The notes under the pieces were generated by a model. The model was not told the origin of the DNA. It worked only from the letters and a program-made list of their open reading frames with translations, and made no database searches. The position numbers and the translations under genes are program-made. From contig JAAZBU010000045.1 in NCBI GenBank assembly GCA_012513645.1, forward strand, positions 1 to 52,561: a stretch of DNA of 52,561 nt. Direction: 5' to 3'. The DNA is from Clostridiales bacterium. GTDB taxonomy: Bacteria > Bacillota > Clostridia > Christensenellales > Aristaeellaceae. Position 1 is the first letter of the stretch. The number at the start of each line of letters is the position of its first letter. Below are positions 26,675 through 35,072 of this stretch, piece by piece.

Positions 26675-27823
26675 ATGAAGAGGCGGTTGCCCCTGATACT
26701 ATTGTTATTGCTGATCAGCTTGACCGTGATGACGGCTGCGGAGGAAGAGGTCTCCCTGTTCCAGGCGCCGCCTCCTGCGACGACTGCGCCGCAGCAGGAT
26801 GTGGGGGATGAAAGCCAGCCCGATGCCACACAGGCACCGGCTGTGCCCCCGGCCAACCTGCTGCCGGATGGCAGCGTTGTGGTGACCATCAGCGCGGTGG
26901 GCGACCTGACCTTTGGCGGGGACGTACGAAAGAACACAAACATATTCGAGCGGGAGTTGAAAAAACAAAACAACGACCTAAGCTTTGTCACCCGCAATGT
27001 GCGAGAGATCCTCAGCCAGGATGACATGACCATCGCCAACTTAGAAACCACGCTCACCACAGCGCCTGTCTATAAGAAAGACAATCGATTCGTTTTTTCA
27101 GCGCCGCCGGAGTATGTGGAAATACTGGAGCACGGCAGCATTGAAGCGGTCTCCTTTGAAAACAACCATGCGCTGGATCATGGGGAGACCGGCATCGCTG
27201 AGACGCAGGAAGTGTTGACCGCTGCAGGCATCACCTGGAGCACGGAAAAACAACCCGCTGTCTTCACAACTGCCAGCGGCATCAGGATTGGCCTGCTATC
27301 CTACCAGACCTTTAACGGCCAGTATCCGCGCCTGCAGACACAGGTGCCCAACGATATTGCCAACATGAAAGCCCAGGCGGATATCGTGCTGGTCAGCTAT
27401 CACTGGGGCGAGGAAGAGGACTATGCCCCCAACGCGAGGCAGCAGCAGCTGGGCCGCCTGACCATTGATGCCGGTGCTGACCTGGTGGTGGGGCATCATA
27501 GCCACCGCATCAACCCCATTGAGCTGTATAACGGCAAATACATCGTCTATTCGCTGGCTAATTTCAGCTTCGCAGGCAACAACAAGCCCAGCGACATGAG
27601 TTCATTCATCTTTCAAACGCGTTTCGCCGTGAAGGATGGCGTGCCGCAGCCATATGGTTTCCGTATCATTCCCATGCGCATCTCCTCAAAGACTGACTAC
27701 AACGACTTTATCCCCACCCCATTTACCGATCAGCGCCTCATAGATAATGTCATCAATGTGCTGCTCTCCAATGGGAAAAAACTGGAATACGCCGTCGCAG
27801 CCTATCCTCAGGACTGGGAGTAA
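26675..27823 (+). CDS. CapA family (poly-gamma-glutamate synthesis-like) exported metallophosphatase
   Basis: CapA/PgsA proteins have a calcineurin-like phosphoesterase fold; some take part in poly-gamma-glutamate capsule export. Residues 1-22 form a signal peptide (RRLPLILLLLLISL then VMTAAEE), followed by a Pro/Ala/Thr linker. The fold core has SAVGDLTFGGDV, IANLETTLTT, FENNHALDHGETG, VSYHWGEEEDY and GADLVVGHHSHRINPIE. No capB, capC or capE neighbour is present, so a capsule role is not supported. It is probably an exported phosphoesterase-like protein of unknown substrate. Confidence 0.88.
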   Translation: MKRRLPLILLLLLISLTVMTAAEEEVSLFQAPPPATTAPQQDVGDESQPDATQAPAVPPANLLPDGSVVVTISAVGDLTFGGDVRKNTNIFERELKKQNNDLSFVTRNVREILSQDDMTIANLETTLTTAPVYKKDNRFVFSAPPEYVEILEHGSIEAVSFENNHALDHGETGIAETQEVLTAAGITWSTEKQPAVFTTASGIRIGLLSYQTFNGQYPRLQTQVPNDIANMKAQADIVLVSYHWGEEEDYAPNARQQQLGRLTIDAGADLVVGHHSHRINPIELYNGKYIVYSLANFSFAGNNKPSDMSSFIFQTRFAVKDGVPQPYGFRIIPMRISSKTDYNDFIPTPFTDQRLIDNVINVLLSNGKKLEYAVAAYPQDWE

Positions 27824-27826
27824 GCC

Positions 27827-28798
27827 ATGCGGGCAAAAATGATGCTGATGAGCGGAGATGACCAGGCCAAGCGCCTGGCATTTTCCGTGCAAGGGGTATT
27901 GAGCGATCTGGCGGTCGCGTTTGGGCATTCCTTCCTGATCAAGGAGGAGAAGATTTCCAGCGCGTCTATGGCTGACTATGGCAGCCCCATGACGCAGGAA
28001 GCCGTTGACGCCAGCCGGGATTGTGACGCGGTGCTCTGTCTGACAGCCGACCATCAGGGCGTCGTGGAGCTGGCCGGCGGCCTCGGGTGCCATCTGTGCG
28101 GCCATGTCTATGATTTACCCGAGGTGCTGGCAGCGCACGCCCTCTTGAAATCCAATGCCTTGCCGCAGGGGCTGATCGCAGTACCCATCCAGATGACGCC
28201 CGAGGCATTGACGCACGCAGCGGAACTGCTGTACACCATGGCCAGGACGGCGCAGCGCACACTGCGCGAAATCCCGGCCACAGGCAAGCGGCGCGCCGAT
28301 TGGGAGGCGGCCACCGGTGCCGCCTCTGCGGCCTACTCGCAGACATTGCCGACCCGGTTTACCCTGGGCCAGGGGCTTGACCTGGTGCTTGGGTCGCCCG
28401 GGGATATGGGCATCCTGTTCGCTTCTCCCTCAGCAGGGGAAGCCCTTCATGCCGCTGCATCACAGGTGTCCGGCTTGCCCTTGCTGCTGTATGATGTCTA
28501 TTGGGATATGAACGCAGCCAGGGTGTACGCGGCCCGGATACGGGAAGGGGATGCGCCGGCAGGCGGCAACCCCTTTGGCGTGTTGTATGCGGCTGCCCAC
28601 ATGCTCAAGCATACGCTTAATCTGCCACGCGAGGCAGATTGCCTGCTGACCAGCATCCGCAATGTATTGGATGCCGGATGGCGCACGCCTGATTTGCATG
28701 CCGAAGACCATGCCATGCATATCGACGCGGAGGCCATTTGCGGCCTGATCAGCGAACAGATTGAGTTAGCCGGTACGCTGATGAATTTTCACCCCTGA
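27827..28798 (+). CDS. Degenerate isopropylmalate/isocitrate dehydrogenase-fold protein
   Basis: The 323 residues line up with the 3-isopropylmalate dehydrogenase fold over their length. The clearest match is near the C-terminus, where GGNPFGVLYAAAHMLKHTL and LDAGWRTPDL align with the family's GIANPxAxILSAAMML and GYRTxDL. An N-terminal ADYGSPMTQEAV segment followed by CDAVLC also fits. The catalytic parts are missing: no substrate-binding Arg trio, no Tyr in ExTxGxY, no Lys, and no Asp cluster (GDILSD). I infer a non-catalytic or repurposed family member. It starts 4 bases after the CapA gene and overlaps the next gene by one base. Confidence 0.6.
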   Translation: MRAKMMLMSGDDQAKRLAFSVQGVLSDLAVAFGHSFLIKEEKISSASMADYGSPMTQEAVDASRDCDAVLCLTADHQGVVELAGGLGCHLCGHVYDLPEVLAAHALLKSNALPQGLIAVPIQMTPEALTHAAELLYTMARTAQRTLREIPATGKRRADWEAATGAASAAYSQTLPTRFTLGQGLDLVLGSPGDMGILFASPSAGEALHAAASQVSGLPLLLYDVYWDMNAARVYAARIREGDAPAGGNPFGVLYAAAHMLKHTLNLPREADCLLTSIRNVLDAGWRTPDLHAEDHAMHIDAEAICGLISEQIELAGTLMNFHP

Positions 28799-29901
28799 TG
28801 CTCTGGCCTGATTACAGCAACTGCGGTACCAACCTGGCGGCTTCCATCGCCAGGTTTTTTGGCGTATCACCGATGCATACGACGCTGCCAAAGGTGGATC
28901 GGCTGCTGATGTCCGGCAGCTATCGCAATGTGGTGCTGTTGGTGATGGATGGCTTGGGCATGGAGGTATTGCAGCGCTGCTTGCCGGAGAATGGCCTGCT
29001 GCGAAGCCATCTGCTGCAGCCCCTGTCGGCCGTTTTTCCCTCTACAACCACCGCGGCCACAACCAGCCTGATCTCCGGCCTGAACCCGGGGGAGCATGGC
29101 TGGATCGGTTGGTCGCTGCATTTTGAACAGCTGAGCAAAAGCGTTGATACATTCAGCAACCTGATTCAGTTTACCAGTGAGCCGGTTGCGGATTATCATG
29201 CTGCCAGCACACTGTTGCCCTACCGACCGCTGGTACAGCAAGTATCAGACACAAGGAATGCGCAAGGGCTGTACATCTCGCCCTATGGCGATATCAAAGT
29301 CAACAGCCTCAATGGCCTTGTTGAGCAAATTATAAAGGCCCTTGGGGTGCCGGGCAGGCACTATGTCTACGCCTATTGGGGCGAGCCGGATCACACTATG
29401 CACCAGATAGGCTGTCGGCACACAAAAATCAGGGGAGTAGCAGAGAATATTGAACAGGCTCTGCTTGCGATAAACCAAAGTCTAACCACAGAAGACCTGG
29501 TTCTGGTCACGGCAGACCATGGTTTGATCGATGCTGTGCCGGATTGCTTTGAAGACCACCCCCACCTTGAACGCATGCTGCGGTTTCCGCCGGCGGTTGA
29601 GCCTCGTGCGGCCGCGCTGTATGTGCATCAGGAAGCATCGGCTGACTTTTCTTCGGCATTCCGCGAGGCGTTTGAAGATCGCTATCTGCTCATGAAGGGC
29701 GATCAGGCCATTGCATCCGGTCTGTTCGGCCCGGGTCAGGCGCATCCACTGTTGCGTTCACTTGTGGGCGACTACTTTGCCGTGGCCACATCGGATCATG
29801 CTTTGTTTCAAAAACGCGAGCACTGCAAACTGATTGGCATGCATGCCGGCCTCACAGAACAGGAAATGCTGGTACCACTGATCGCACTGACAAAAGCATA
29901 A
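28798..29901 (+). CDS. Alkaline phosphatase superfamily phosphodiesterase/nucleotide pyrophosphatase-like
   Basis: A 367-residue protein with the metal-site layout of the type I phosphodiesterase branch: VVLLVMDGLG near residue 45 (Asp), the Thr nucleophile region AVFPSTTTAATTSLISG, EPDHTMHQIG (Asp, His), VTADHGLIDAV (Asp-His), and a late GMHAGLTEQEMLVPLI His. No signal peptide is seen, so it is likely cytoplasmic. The substrate is unknown; nucleotide or phospho-glycan substrates are both possible. Its ATG overlaps the preceding stop (TGATG). Confidence 0.85.
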   Translation: MLWPDYSNCGTNLAASIARFFGVSPMHTTLPKVDRLLMSGSYRNVVLLVMDGLGMEVLQRCLPENGLLRSHLLQPLSAVFPSTTTAATTSLISGLNPGEHGWIGWSLHFEQLSKSVDTFSNLIQFTSEPVADYHAASTLLPYRPLVQQVSDTRNAQGLYISPYGDIKVNSLNGLVEQIIKALGVPGRHYVYAYWGEPDHTMHQIGCRHTKIRGVAENIEQALLAINQSLTTEDLVLVTADHGLIDAVPDCFEDHPHLERMLRFPPAVEPRAAALYVHQEASADFSSAFREAFEDRYLLMKGDQAIASGLFGPGQAHPLLRSLVGDYFAVATSDHALFQKREHCKLIGMHAGLTEQEMLVPLIALTKA

Positions 29902-29906
29902 AACAA

Positions 29907-29927
29907 AACCCGCTGATGAGGCGGGTT
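29907..29927. terminator. Hairpin terminator between the phosphodiesterase gene and apbE
   Basis: The stem AACCCGC (29907-29913) and GCGGGTT (29921-29927) has a 7-base loop. Read on the minus strand, it is followed by TTGTTTT, so it is a good terminator for apbE and era. On the plus strand the following sequence is ATAATC, so termination of the plus-strand genes would be weaker. Confidence 0.8.
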
Positions 29928-29952
29928 ATAATCTGTAAAAGCGTAAAGCGCT

Positions 29953-31047
29953 TTAATCTGCCGGGTTGGTTGCGCCCATAGACCGGGCGCTTTTCTGTAG
30001 TCCATCCGTCATCTGTATGCTGCGGTCATTGAGCACCCACAGCGCTTCCACGCCCTGCAGGCTATCCACGAAGGCACGCCCCTCTTCATAGGGCATCAGA
30101 AAGACCGCGGTGGAAAGCAGGTCCGCATAGCCGGAATCCTCGGTCACGATGGTAACTGAGCGCATGTAATCGGTGGGCATCAGCGTTTTCGGTGATACGA
30201 TGTGATGATATCTTTTTCCCTCATAGAGGAAAAACCGCTGATAATCACCGCTTGTCACGATAGAACTGTCGTGCAGAAACAACACATCCAGGATGTCGGT
30301 GTTTGCGTCGGCCGTCACCATGCCATCCGGATCCTGTATGGCGACACCCCAGTTCTTTCTGCCATCCATCGGCCCATGCCCCAGCCGCACGTTGCCGCCC
30401 GCGTTGATATAAAAGGACTTTACTTCGCTGCGCAGCATCTCCTGCGCGACCAGTTCGGCCGCATACCCTTTGGCGATGGCTCCCAGATCGATTTGCAAGG
30501 CCGGGTCAGCGTAATACACGGTCAGCGCCTGCTGATCCAGCACCAGGTCGTTGATGTCCGTGTCCAGGCTGGCCGCCTTCAGCTTGGTCATATCCGGCAG
30601 ATAGGCATCCGCAGGGCTCGCTTCGGCAGCATCCCTAGCATCATGCCATAGCTCCAGCACGGTGCCAAAGGCAATGTTGACCATGCCGTGGGTAGCAGCC
30701 TGTGTTTGCTTGCTGTATTGCAGCAGGTCAAACAGCGGTTTAGCCACCTTTACAGGCCCCTGCGCAGCAGTATGGTTGAGCGTATAGAGGTTGTTGATGC
30801 CTTCGTAGGGGTGATAGCGGTCAAACAGCTGATGATACTCCTTGAACCGTTCCTGCGCCTTGGCGGCTACCCTGTCAAAGGCTTCCTTGCTGGCCGCAAA
30901 GCCCTGGATGGTAATGACGGTATCAAATGTGCCAAAGAAGGAGGTGGTGTGCTTCTCATACGTCTTGGGGGCACAACCGCTCAGCAAAAAAAGAAGGCAG
31001 GCAGCCAATGCCAAGGCCATGATGCGTTTGATGTGATGCAGCCTCAT
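29953..31047 (-). CDS. apbE: FAD:protein FMN transferase (ApbE), lipoprotein
   Basis: ApbE cleaves FAD and links FMN to a Thr of target proteins such as RnfD, RnfG and NqrB/C. The N-terminus is a lipoprotein signal with lipobox LLSGC (Cys near residue 25). TTSFFGTFDTVITIQGF, NLYTLN, and IDLGAIAKGYAAELVAQEML (metal/FAD site) are typical, and the C-terminal YHHIVSPKTLMP is also present. I chose ATG 31047 (364 residues) because it begins the signal peptide and overlaps the era stop (ATGA). The Rnf cluster about 25 kb away supplies likely substrates. Confidence 0.94.
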   Translation of the reverse strand: MRLHHIKRIMALALAACLLFLLSGCAPKTYEKHTTSFFGTFDTVITIQGFAASKEAFDRVAAKAQERFKEYHQLFDRYHPYEGINNLYTLNHTAAQGPVKVAKPLFDLLQYSKQTQAATHGMVNIAFGTVLELWHDARDAAEASPADAYLPDMTKLKAASLDTDINDLVLDQQALTVYYADPALQIDLGAIAKGYAAELVAQEMLRSEVKSFYINAGGNVRLGHGPMDGRKNWGVAIQDPDGMVTADANTDILDVLFLHDSSIVTSGDYQRFFLYEGKRYHHIVSPKTLMPTDYMRSVTIVTEDSGYADLLSTAVFLMPYEEGRAFVDSLQGVEALWVLNDRSIQMTDGLQKSARSMGATNPAD

Positions 31048-31940
31048 TGATCCGTATACCCCAGGGACTTCAGGTCGTTCAGGTTGTCCAGCCAGCCGGT
31101 GCGCACCTTCACCCACAGCTGCAGGTTGACCTGGGTGTGCAGCAGTGCTTCAATATCTGCCCTTGCCTGGCTGCCGATTTTGCCCAGCATTTCACCCTGC
31201 CGGCCAATGATGATCCGCTTGTGTGCCTCCCGTTCGCAGTAGATATCCGCATGGACTTCCGTCAGGTCATCGCGGATTTCCTTGACGGACAGCACCTCCA
31301 CCCCGATGCCGTGCGGCACCTCTTCGCGCAACAGCATCAAGGCTTTTTCGCGGACAATTTCGGCAATCATCTGCCGTTCGTTTTGATCCGTCCAGATATC
31401 ATCGGGGTAGTAGCGCGGCCCCTCGGGCAGGCGCTCGCGGATGGCAGCCATCAGGCGGTCCAGCCCCTCTCCGCTTCGCGCGCTGATGGGCAGGATCATA
31501 TCAAAGCCGTACTCTGAAAAGGCGGATATGGTGGGCAGCAGCCGCTGCGGATGAACCAGGTCTGTCTTATTGATCAACAGGAACCTGGGCACGGACAGGC
31601 CGGCGTTGGCCTGGGCCAGCGCATGGTCGTCCCGCCCCACCTTGCCTGCGTCCACCAGCTGACACAGCAGGTCGATGCCCTGCAGGGACTCGTGGATGGT
31701 CTTCTCCATATACTCGCCCAGCTTGGTGCGCGGGCGGTGAACACCCGGTGTGTCAACAAACACAATTTGCGATTGTTCGTCGCCCAGGATGCCAAGGATG
31801 CGGCTGCGGGTGGTCTGGGGCTTGGGGGTGACGATCGACACTTTCTCGCCCACCAGGCGGTTAATCAAGGTCGATTTGCCAACGTTTGGCCGGCCGATGA
31901 CGGCCACAAAGCCGGAGTGAAATGTTTGCTGATCAGCCAT
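31044..31940 (-). CDS. era: GTPase Era
   Basis: Era binds 16S rRNA and helps mature the 30S subunit. The G1 motif is FVAVIGRPNVGKST, with switch region SIVTPKPQTTR, FVDTPGVHRP (G3) and INKTDLV (G4). The KH domain has RIIIGRQGEMLGKIGSQARADIEALL. I chose ATG 31940 (298 residues) with AAAGGA upstream; the longer ORF start at 31967 has no such site. It overlaps the end of ybeY-cdd. Confidence 0.96.
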   Translation of the reverse strand: MADQQTFHSGFVAVIGRPNVGKSTLINRLVGEKVSIVTPKPQTTRSRILGILGDEQSQIVFVDTPGVHRPRTKLGEYMEKTIHESLQGIDLLCQLVDAGKVGRDDHALAQANAGLSVPRFLLINKTDLVHPQRLLPTISAFSEYGFDMILPISARSGEGLDRLMAAIRERLPEGPRYYPDDIWTDQNERQMIAEIVREKALMLLREEVPHGIGVEVLSVKEIRDDLTEVHADIYCEREAHKRIIIGRQGEMLGKIGSQARADIEALLHTQVNLQLWVKVRTGWLDNLNDLKSLGYTDQ

Positions 31941-32844
31941 GGTGATCCTTTCCAAGCAATTGCGCATCAGCGCCGGTCGCGGGGGAGAAGCTATGGGGCA
32001 ACAGTTCCTTCAGTGTGGATTGGGCCACCTGCCCATCACCCCAGGTAATCAAAATACGCAGGTCGGGTGCAAATTCACTCAGCACCTGGCGGCACGCGCC
32101 GCAGGGCCAGGGGGGATGCTGATCGGCTGCAATGGCAATGGCAGTAAAGCGTTGCTTGCCCTCGCTGATCGCCTTAAACACCGCCGTGCGCTCGGCGCAG
32201 TTGGTCAGGCCAAAGGAGGCGTTCTCTACATTACAGCCGGTATGGAGCGTGCCGTCCTCCGCCTGCAGGCATGCGCCCACCCGATAGCCGGAATAAGGGG
32301 CATAGGCGGCTTGCATCGCCTGTTTTGCGGCCGTCAACATCGCGGCATCCGCGTCACGGCTCTGCCCGATGCCGGACAATGCCTTTTCTTCCATGTCTCT
32401 CATCATGCGTCGGTCTTCCTCCCTCAGGTGGTCATAGCCCATCAGGTGCAACAATCCGTGGACCAGCAGGTAGCTCAGTTCGCGTTCATAGGCGTGGCCG
32501 TACTGGGCGGCCTGGGCCTTTGCGCGCGGCAATGAAATGATGATATCTCCCAGAAAGCTGGCGCCATGCTCGGCATCCCACTCTTGCTGCACCAGCGCTT
32601 CTGCTTGCCCCGCCGTGATGCCCGGCGGGTACGATACGGAGGGGAAGCTGAGCACATCGGTGGCGCTGTCCAGCCCGCGATAGGCCTGGTTGACCTGCCG
32701 GATGCCTTGGTCATCGGTCAAGGTCACCTGTACATAGCTGGGCCAGGATATCCCTTCGGCTGCCTCTGCGCTGTCTGCCGCTGCTTGCAGCAATGCGCGC
32801 ACAGATTGCTCGCCGGGCAAATCACCGTCAAACAGCAGATTCAT
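31933..32844 (-). CDS. YbeY endoribonuclease-cytidine deaminase fusion
   Basis: One reading frame of 303 residues joins two enzymes. Residues 1-160 are YbeY, an endoribonuclease of rRNA maturation and ribosome quality control, with the metal site HGLLHLMGYDH. Residues 168-300 are a cytidine deaminase, with the zinc site TGCNVENASFGLTNCAERTA and PCGACRQVL. Both catalytic sites look intact. The linker (about 160-168) is short. In most Firmicutes these are separate genes, with dgkA between them, in the same phoH-pgpH-ybeY-(dgkA)-cdd-era order; dgkA is absent here. No frameshift is needed to make the fusion. Confidence 0.93.
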   Translation of the reverse strand: MNLLFDGDLPGEQSVRALLQAAADSAEAAEGISWPSYVQVTLTDDQGIRQVNQAYRGLDSATDVLSFPSVSYPPGITAGQAEALVQQEWDAEHGASFLGDIIISLPRAKAQAAQYGHAYERELSYLLVHGLLHLMGYDHLREEDRRMMRDMEEKALSGIGQSRDADAAMLTAAKQAMQAAYAPYSGYRVGACLQAEDGTLHTGCNVENASFGLTNCAERTAVFKAISEGKQRFTAIAIAADQHPPWPCGACRQVLSEFAPDLRILITWGDGQVAQSTLKELLPHSFSPATGADAQLLGKDHHG

Positions 32845-35072
32845 ACGGGCCCTTCGGGCATCTTGCCGTCTTTTGCGAGGGGCGTGCCGACAGCGCCATA
32901 TTTGACTGCGGTGACCAACGTGGAGCGCATCCTCGCAATCGCCGATCGTTTTTCATCGCCCGGGTATTCGATGCGTTCGTGAAAAATGCCGTATACCATG
33001 GTGGCGCAGACATCGCGGATTTTATACAGATCCTGTATCGTCAGCGGGGCCTTTTGCAGCAGGCCATCATCCAACTTGCCCTGAATCAGCTTCCAAAGAA
33101 ATGCGCGGATTTCATCCGGCGTGGGCGTGCTGAGCGTGCGCACAGCCGCCTCAATGGTATCGCACAGCATGACAATGGCCACCTCGGCGCTCTCAGGCGG
33201 GGTGCCCTCGTATCGGAAGCCCTCATCATCAACGGGTTCTCCGGCCTTATTGTAAAAGTAGGCCACGCGGGAGTTGCCGTGGTGTTGGCTGATGATCTGC
33301 AGAACCTCGGCCGGCAGGCGATACTGTTTGCCCAGGGCCAGCCCATCGCGCACATGGGAGGTGATGATGGCGGCCGATACAGCGGGGTCGGTCTTGTCGT
33401 GAATGTTGCCGGCGCCTATCTGGTTTTCCTTGAAATATAAGGGCCGCTTGAGCTTGCCGATATCGTGATAGTAGCCGCCCACGCGCGCCAGCAGGGGATT
33501 GGCACCCACTGCCTCGGCGGATGCCTCGGCCAGGTTGGCAATCAGGATGCTGTGGTGGTAGGTGCCCGGCGCCTCCAACAGCAGCCGGCGAAGCAGGGGA
33601 TGGTTGGGGTTGCTCAACTCCATCAAGCGGTTGTTGGTGGGCAGGTTGAACACCATTTCTGCCAACGGCTGCAATGCCAGGCACAAAACAGCAGAGATCA
33701 CCGCCCCGCCTGCGGCATACAGGCCGCGACCCAGGTCGTTGCTGATGTTGCTGCTGTTCATCAGGCCAAAGCCCCAAATGATGAGGAAGCTGAGGATGGC
33801 GGACACAGTACCCGCCGCAAGGATCAGGGGGCGCTGCTGTCCGGGACGGCTGATGATAAAGGCAGCCGCCGTGCCTGCAATCAATGCGGCCGCAAACAGG
33901 GCCATCATTTCCGTCATGCCGGTGTTGACTGTACCTCCCAGGATGAGGATTGATAACAGCGTTGAAAAGGCATGGACGATGACTGCCGGCAAAAAGCCAA
34001 CCATCACCGTGAGCAAAATGGCGGACGTGAGCAGCGGCGCCAGCTGCACAATCTGGATGCTTTTGGTCAGCAGGCTAAGCCCCACCATCAGCAGCAACAC
34101 CGCAAACAGCAGCACCAGCTTGCGCCTGTCCTGGATCATCTCGGGAAAGACATGCCACAGCACAAGCAGCAGTACCACCAGCGTGCATGCTGCCGCAATC
34201 AACGCGCCTACATACAGCAGGTAGTCCACCCTGTTTTCCTGCAATAGGCCCAGTGAGCTCAGCATGGCCACCTGGTTTGGCCGCGCCCGCCCCTCGCCCC
34301 GCACAACGATGCTCTGCCCCTGCTTGTAGATCACGGGTTCTACGGTATTCATGGCGGCTTCCTTGGCGGCATCCGTCTTCACCTGGTCCACCACCATGTT
34401 GGGCTCAATCACTTCCCTGAGCACGGGCAGCACTACGTTTTGCAGCAAGCCGACGCTGGTTTTGTAGCCGACGATCTGCATAATGCTGTTGACGGCCAGG
34501 CTTTCCTGCCCCTGCGTAACATGGCCCTGCATGGTGTTTTTGATAGCGCTGCGCAGGGAGGTAATCAGCTCATCATATTGGGTTGCGGTAGCGTTCATCA
34601 GCGTGGTCAGCTGATAATCCCGCAGGCCCACCAGCGTCAGCATATCTGCGGCATAGGCCAGCTCATCCTGCGTGTAGACGCGGGTTGTGCTGTAGTCCGG
34701 CAGGTTTTGCGCGTACTGGCGCACCGCAGAAAGCTGTGTAAACACATTGTCAGCGCTGGTGATCACCTGTTCGGTCACGCCGTCGGCAAACTGATAGATG
34801 GGCGTCACGGCCGCGGCGGCCAGGCTGCGATTGTTTTGTGTGGTAATTTCGTCCACCACATCCTTGGTGGCGAAGATAGTGCTGGTAGGCACCATGCCGA
34901 CGCTCAGCCGATAGCGGACGGGGGAGACCGCGCCCAGCAAGGCGACAACAACCATTATGCTGCCGATGATCATCATCAGCAGGCGCTGAAAGCGAGCGCC
35001 GGCAAATACCCGGCGCAGCCGGTGCAGGATGGTGTCGCCGCCCTTTTTGGCCGGGCGGTTCAGTTCGTTCAT
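32841..35072 (-). CDS. pgpH: 7TM-HD phosphohydrolase, PgpH-like c-di-AMP phosphodiesterase
   Basis: PgpH hydrolyses c-di-AMP. The 743 residues run as a cytoplasmic N-terminus, a helix near 35-50, an extracellular 7TMR-HDED domain (to about 280), seven helices (about 285-490) and an HD domain with GGYYHDIGKL (about 534), ITSHVRDGL and ISQHHGNSRVAYFY. It overlaps ybeY-cdd by 4 bases and phoH by 4 bases. The function is assigned from the family. Confidence 0.92.
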   Translation of the reverse strand: MNELNRPAKKGGDTILHRLRRVFAGARFQRLLMMIIGSIMVVVALLGAVSPVRYRLSVGMVPTSTIFATKDVVDEITTQNNRSLAAAAVTPIYQFADGVTEQVITSADNVFTQLSAVRQYAQNLPDYSTTRVYTQDELAYAADMLTLVGLRDYQLTTLMNATATQYDELITSLRSAIKNTMQGHVTQGQESLAVNSIMQIVGYKTSVGLLQNVVLPVLREVIEPNMVVDQVKTDAAKEAAMNTVEPVIYKQGQSIVVRGEGRARPNQVAMLSSLGLLQENRVDYLLYVGALIAAACTLVVLLLVLWHVFPEMIQDRRKLVLLFAVLLLMVGLSLLTKSIQIVQLAPLLTSAILLTVMVGFLPAVIVHAFSTLLSILILGGTVNTGMTEMMALFAAALIAGTAAAFIISRPGQQRPLILAAGTVSAILSFLIIWGFGLMNSSNISNDLGRGLYAAGGAVISAVLCLALQPLAEMVFNLPTNNRLMELSNPNHPLLRRLLLEAPGTYHHSILIANLAEASAEAVGANPLLARVGGYYHDIGKLKRPLYFKENQIGAGNIHDKTDPAVSAAIITSHVRDGLALGKQYRLPAEVLQIISQHHGNSRVAYFYNKAGEPVDDEGFRYEGTPPESAEVAIVMLCDTIEAAVRTLSTPTPDEIRAFLWKLIQGKLDDGLLQKAPLTIQDLYKIRDVCATMVYGIFHERIEYPGDEKRSAIARMRSTLVTAVKYGAVGTPLAKDGKMPEGPV

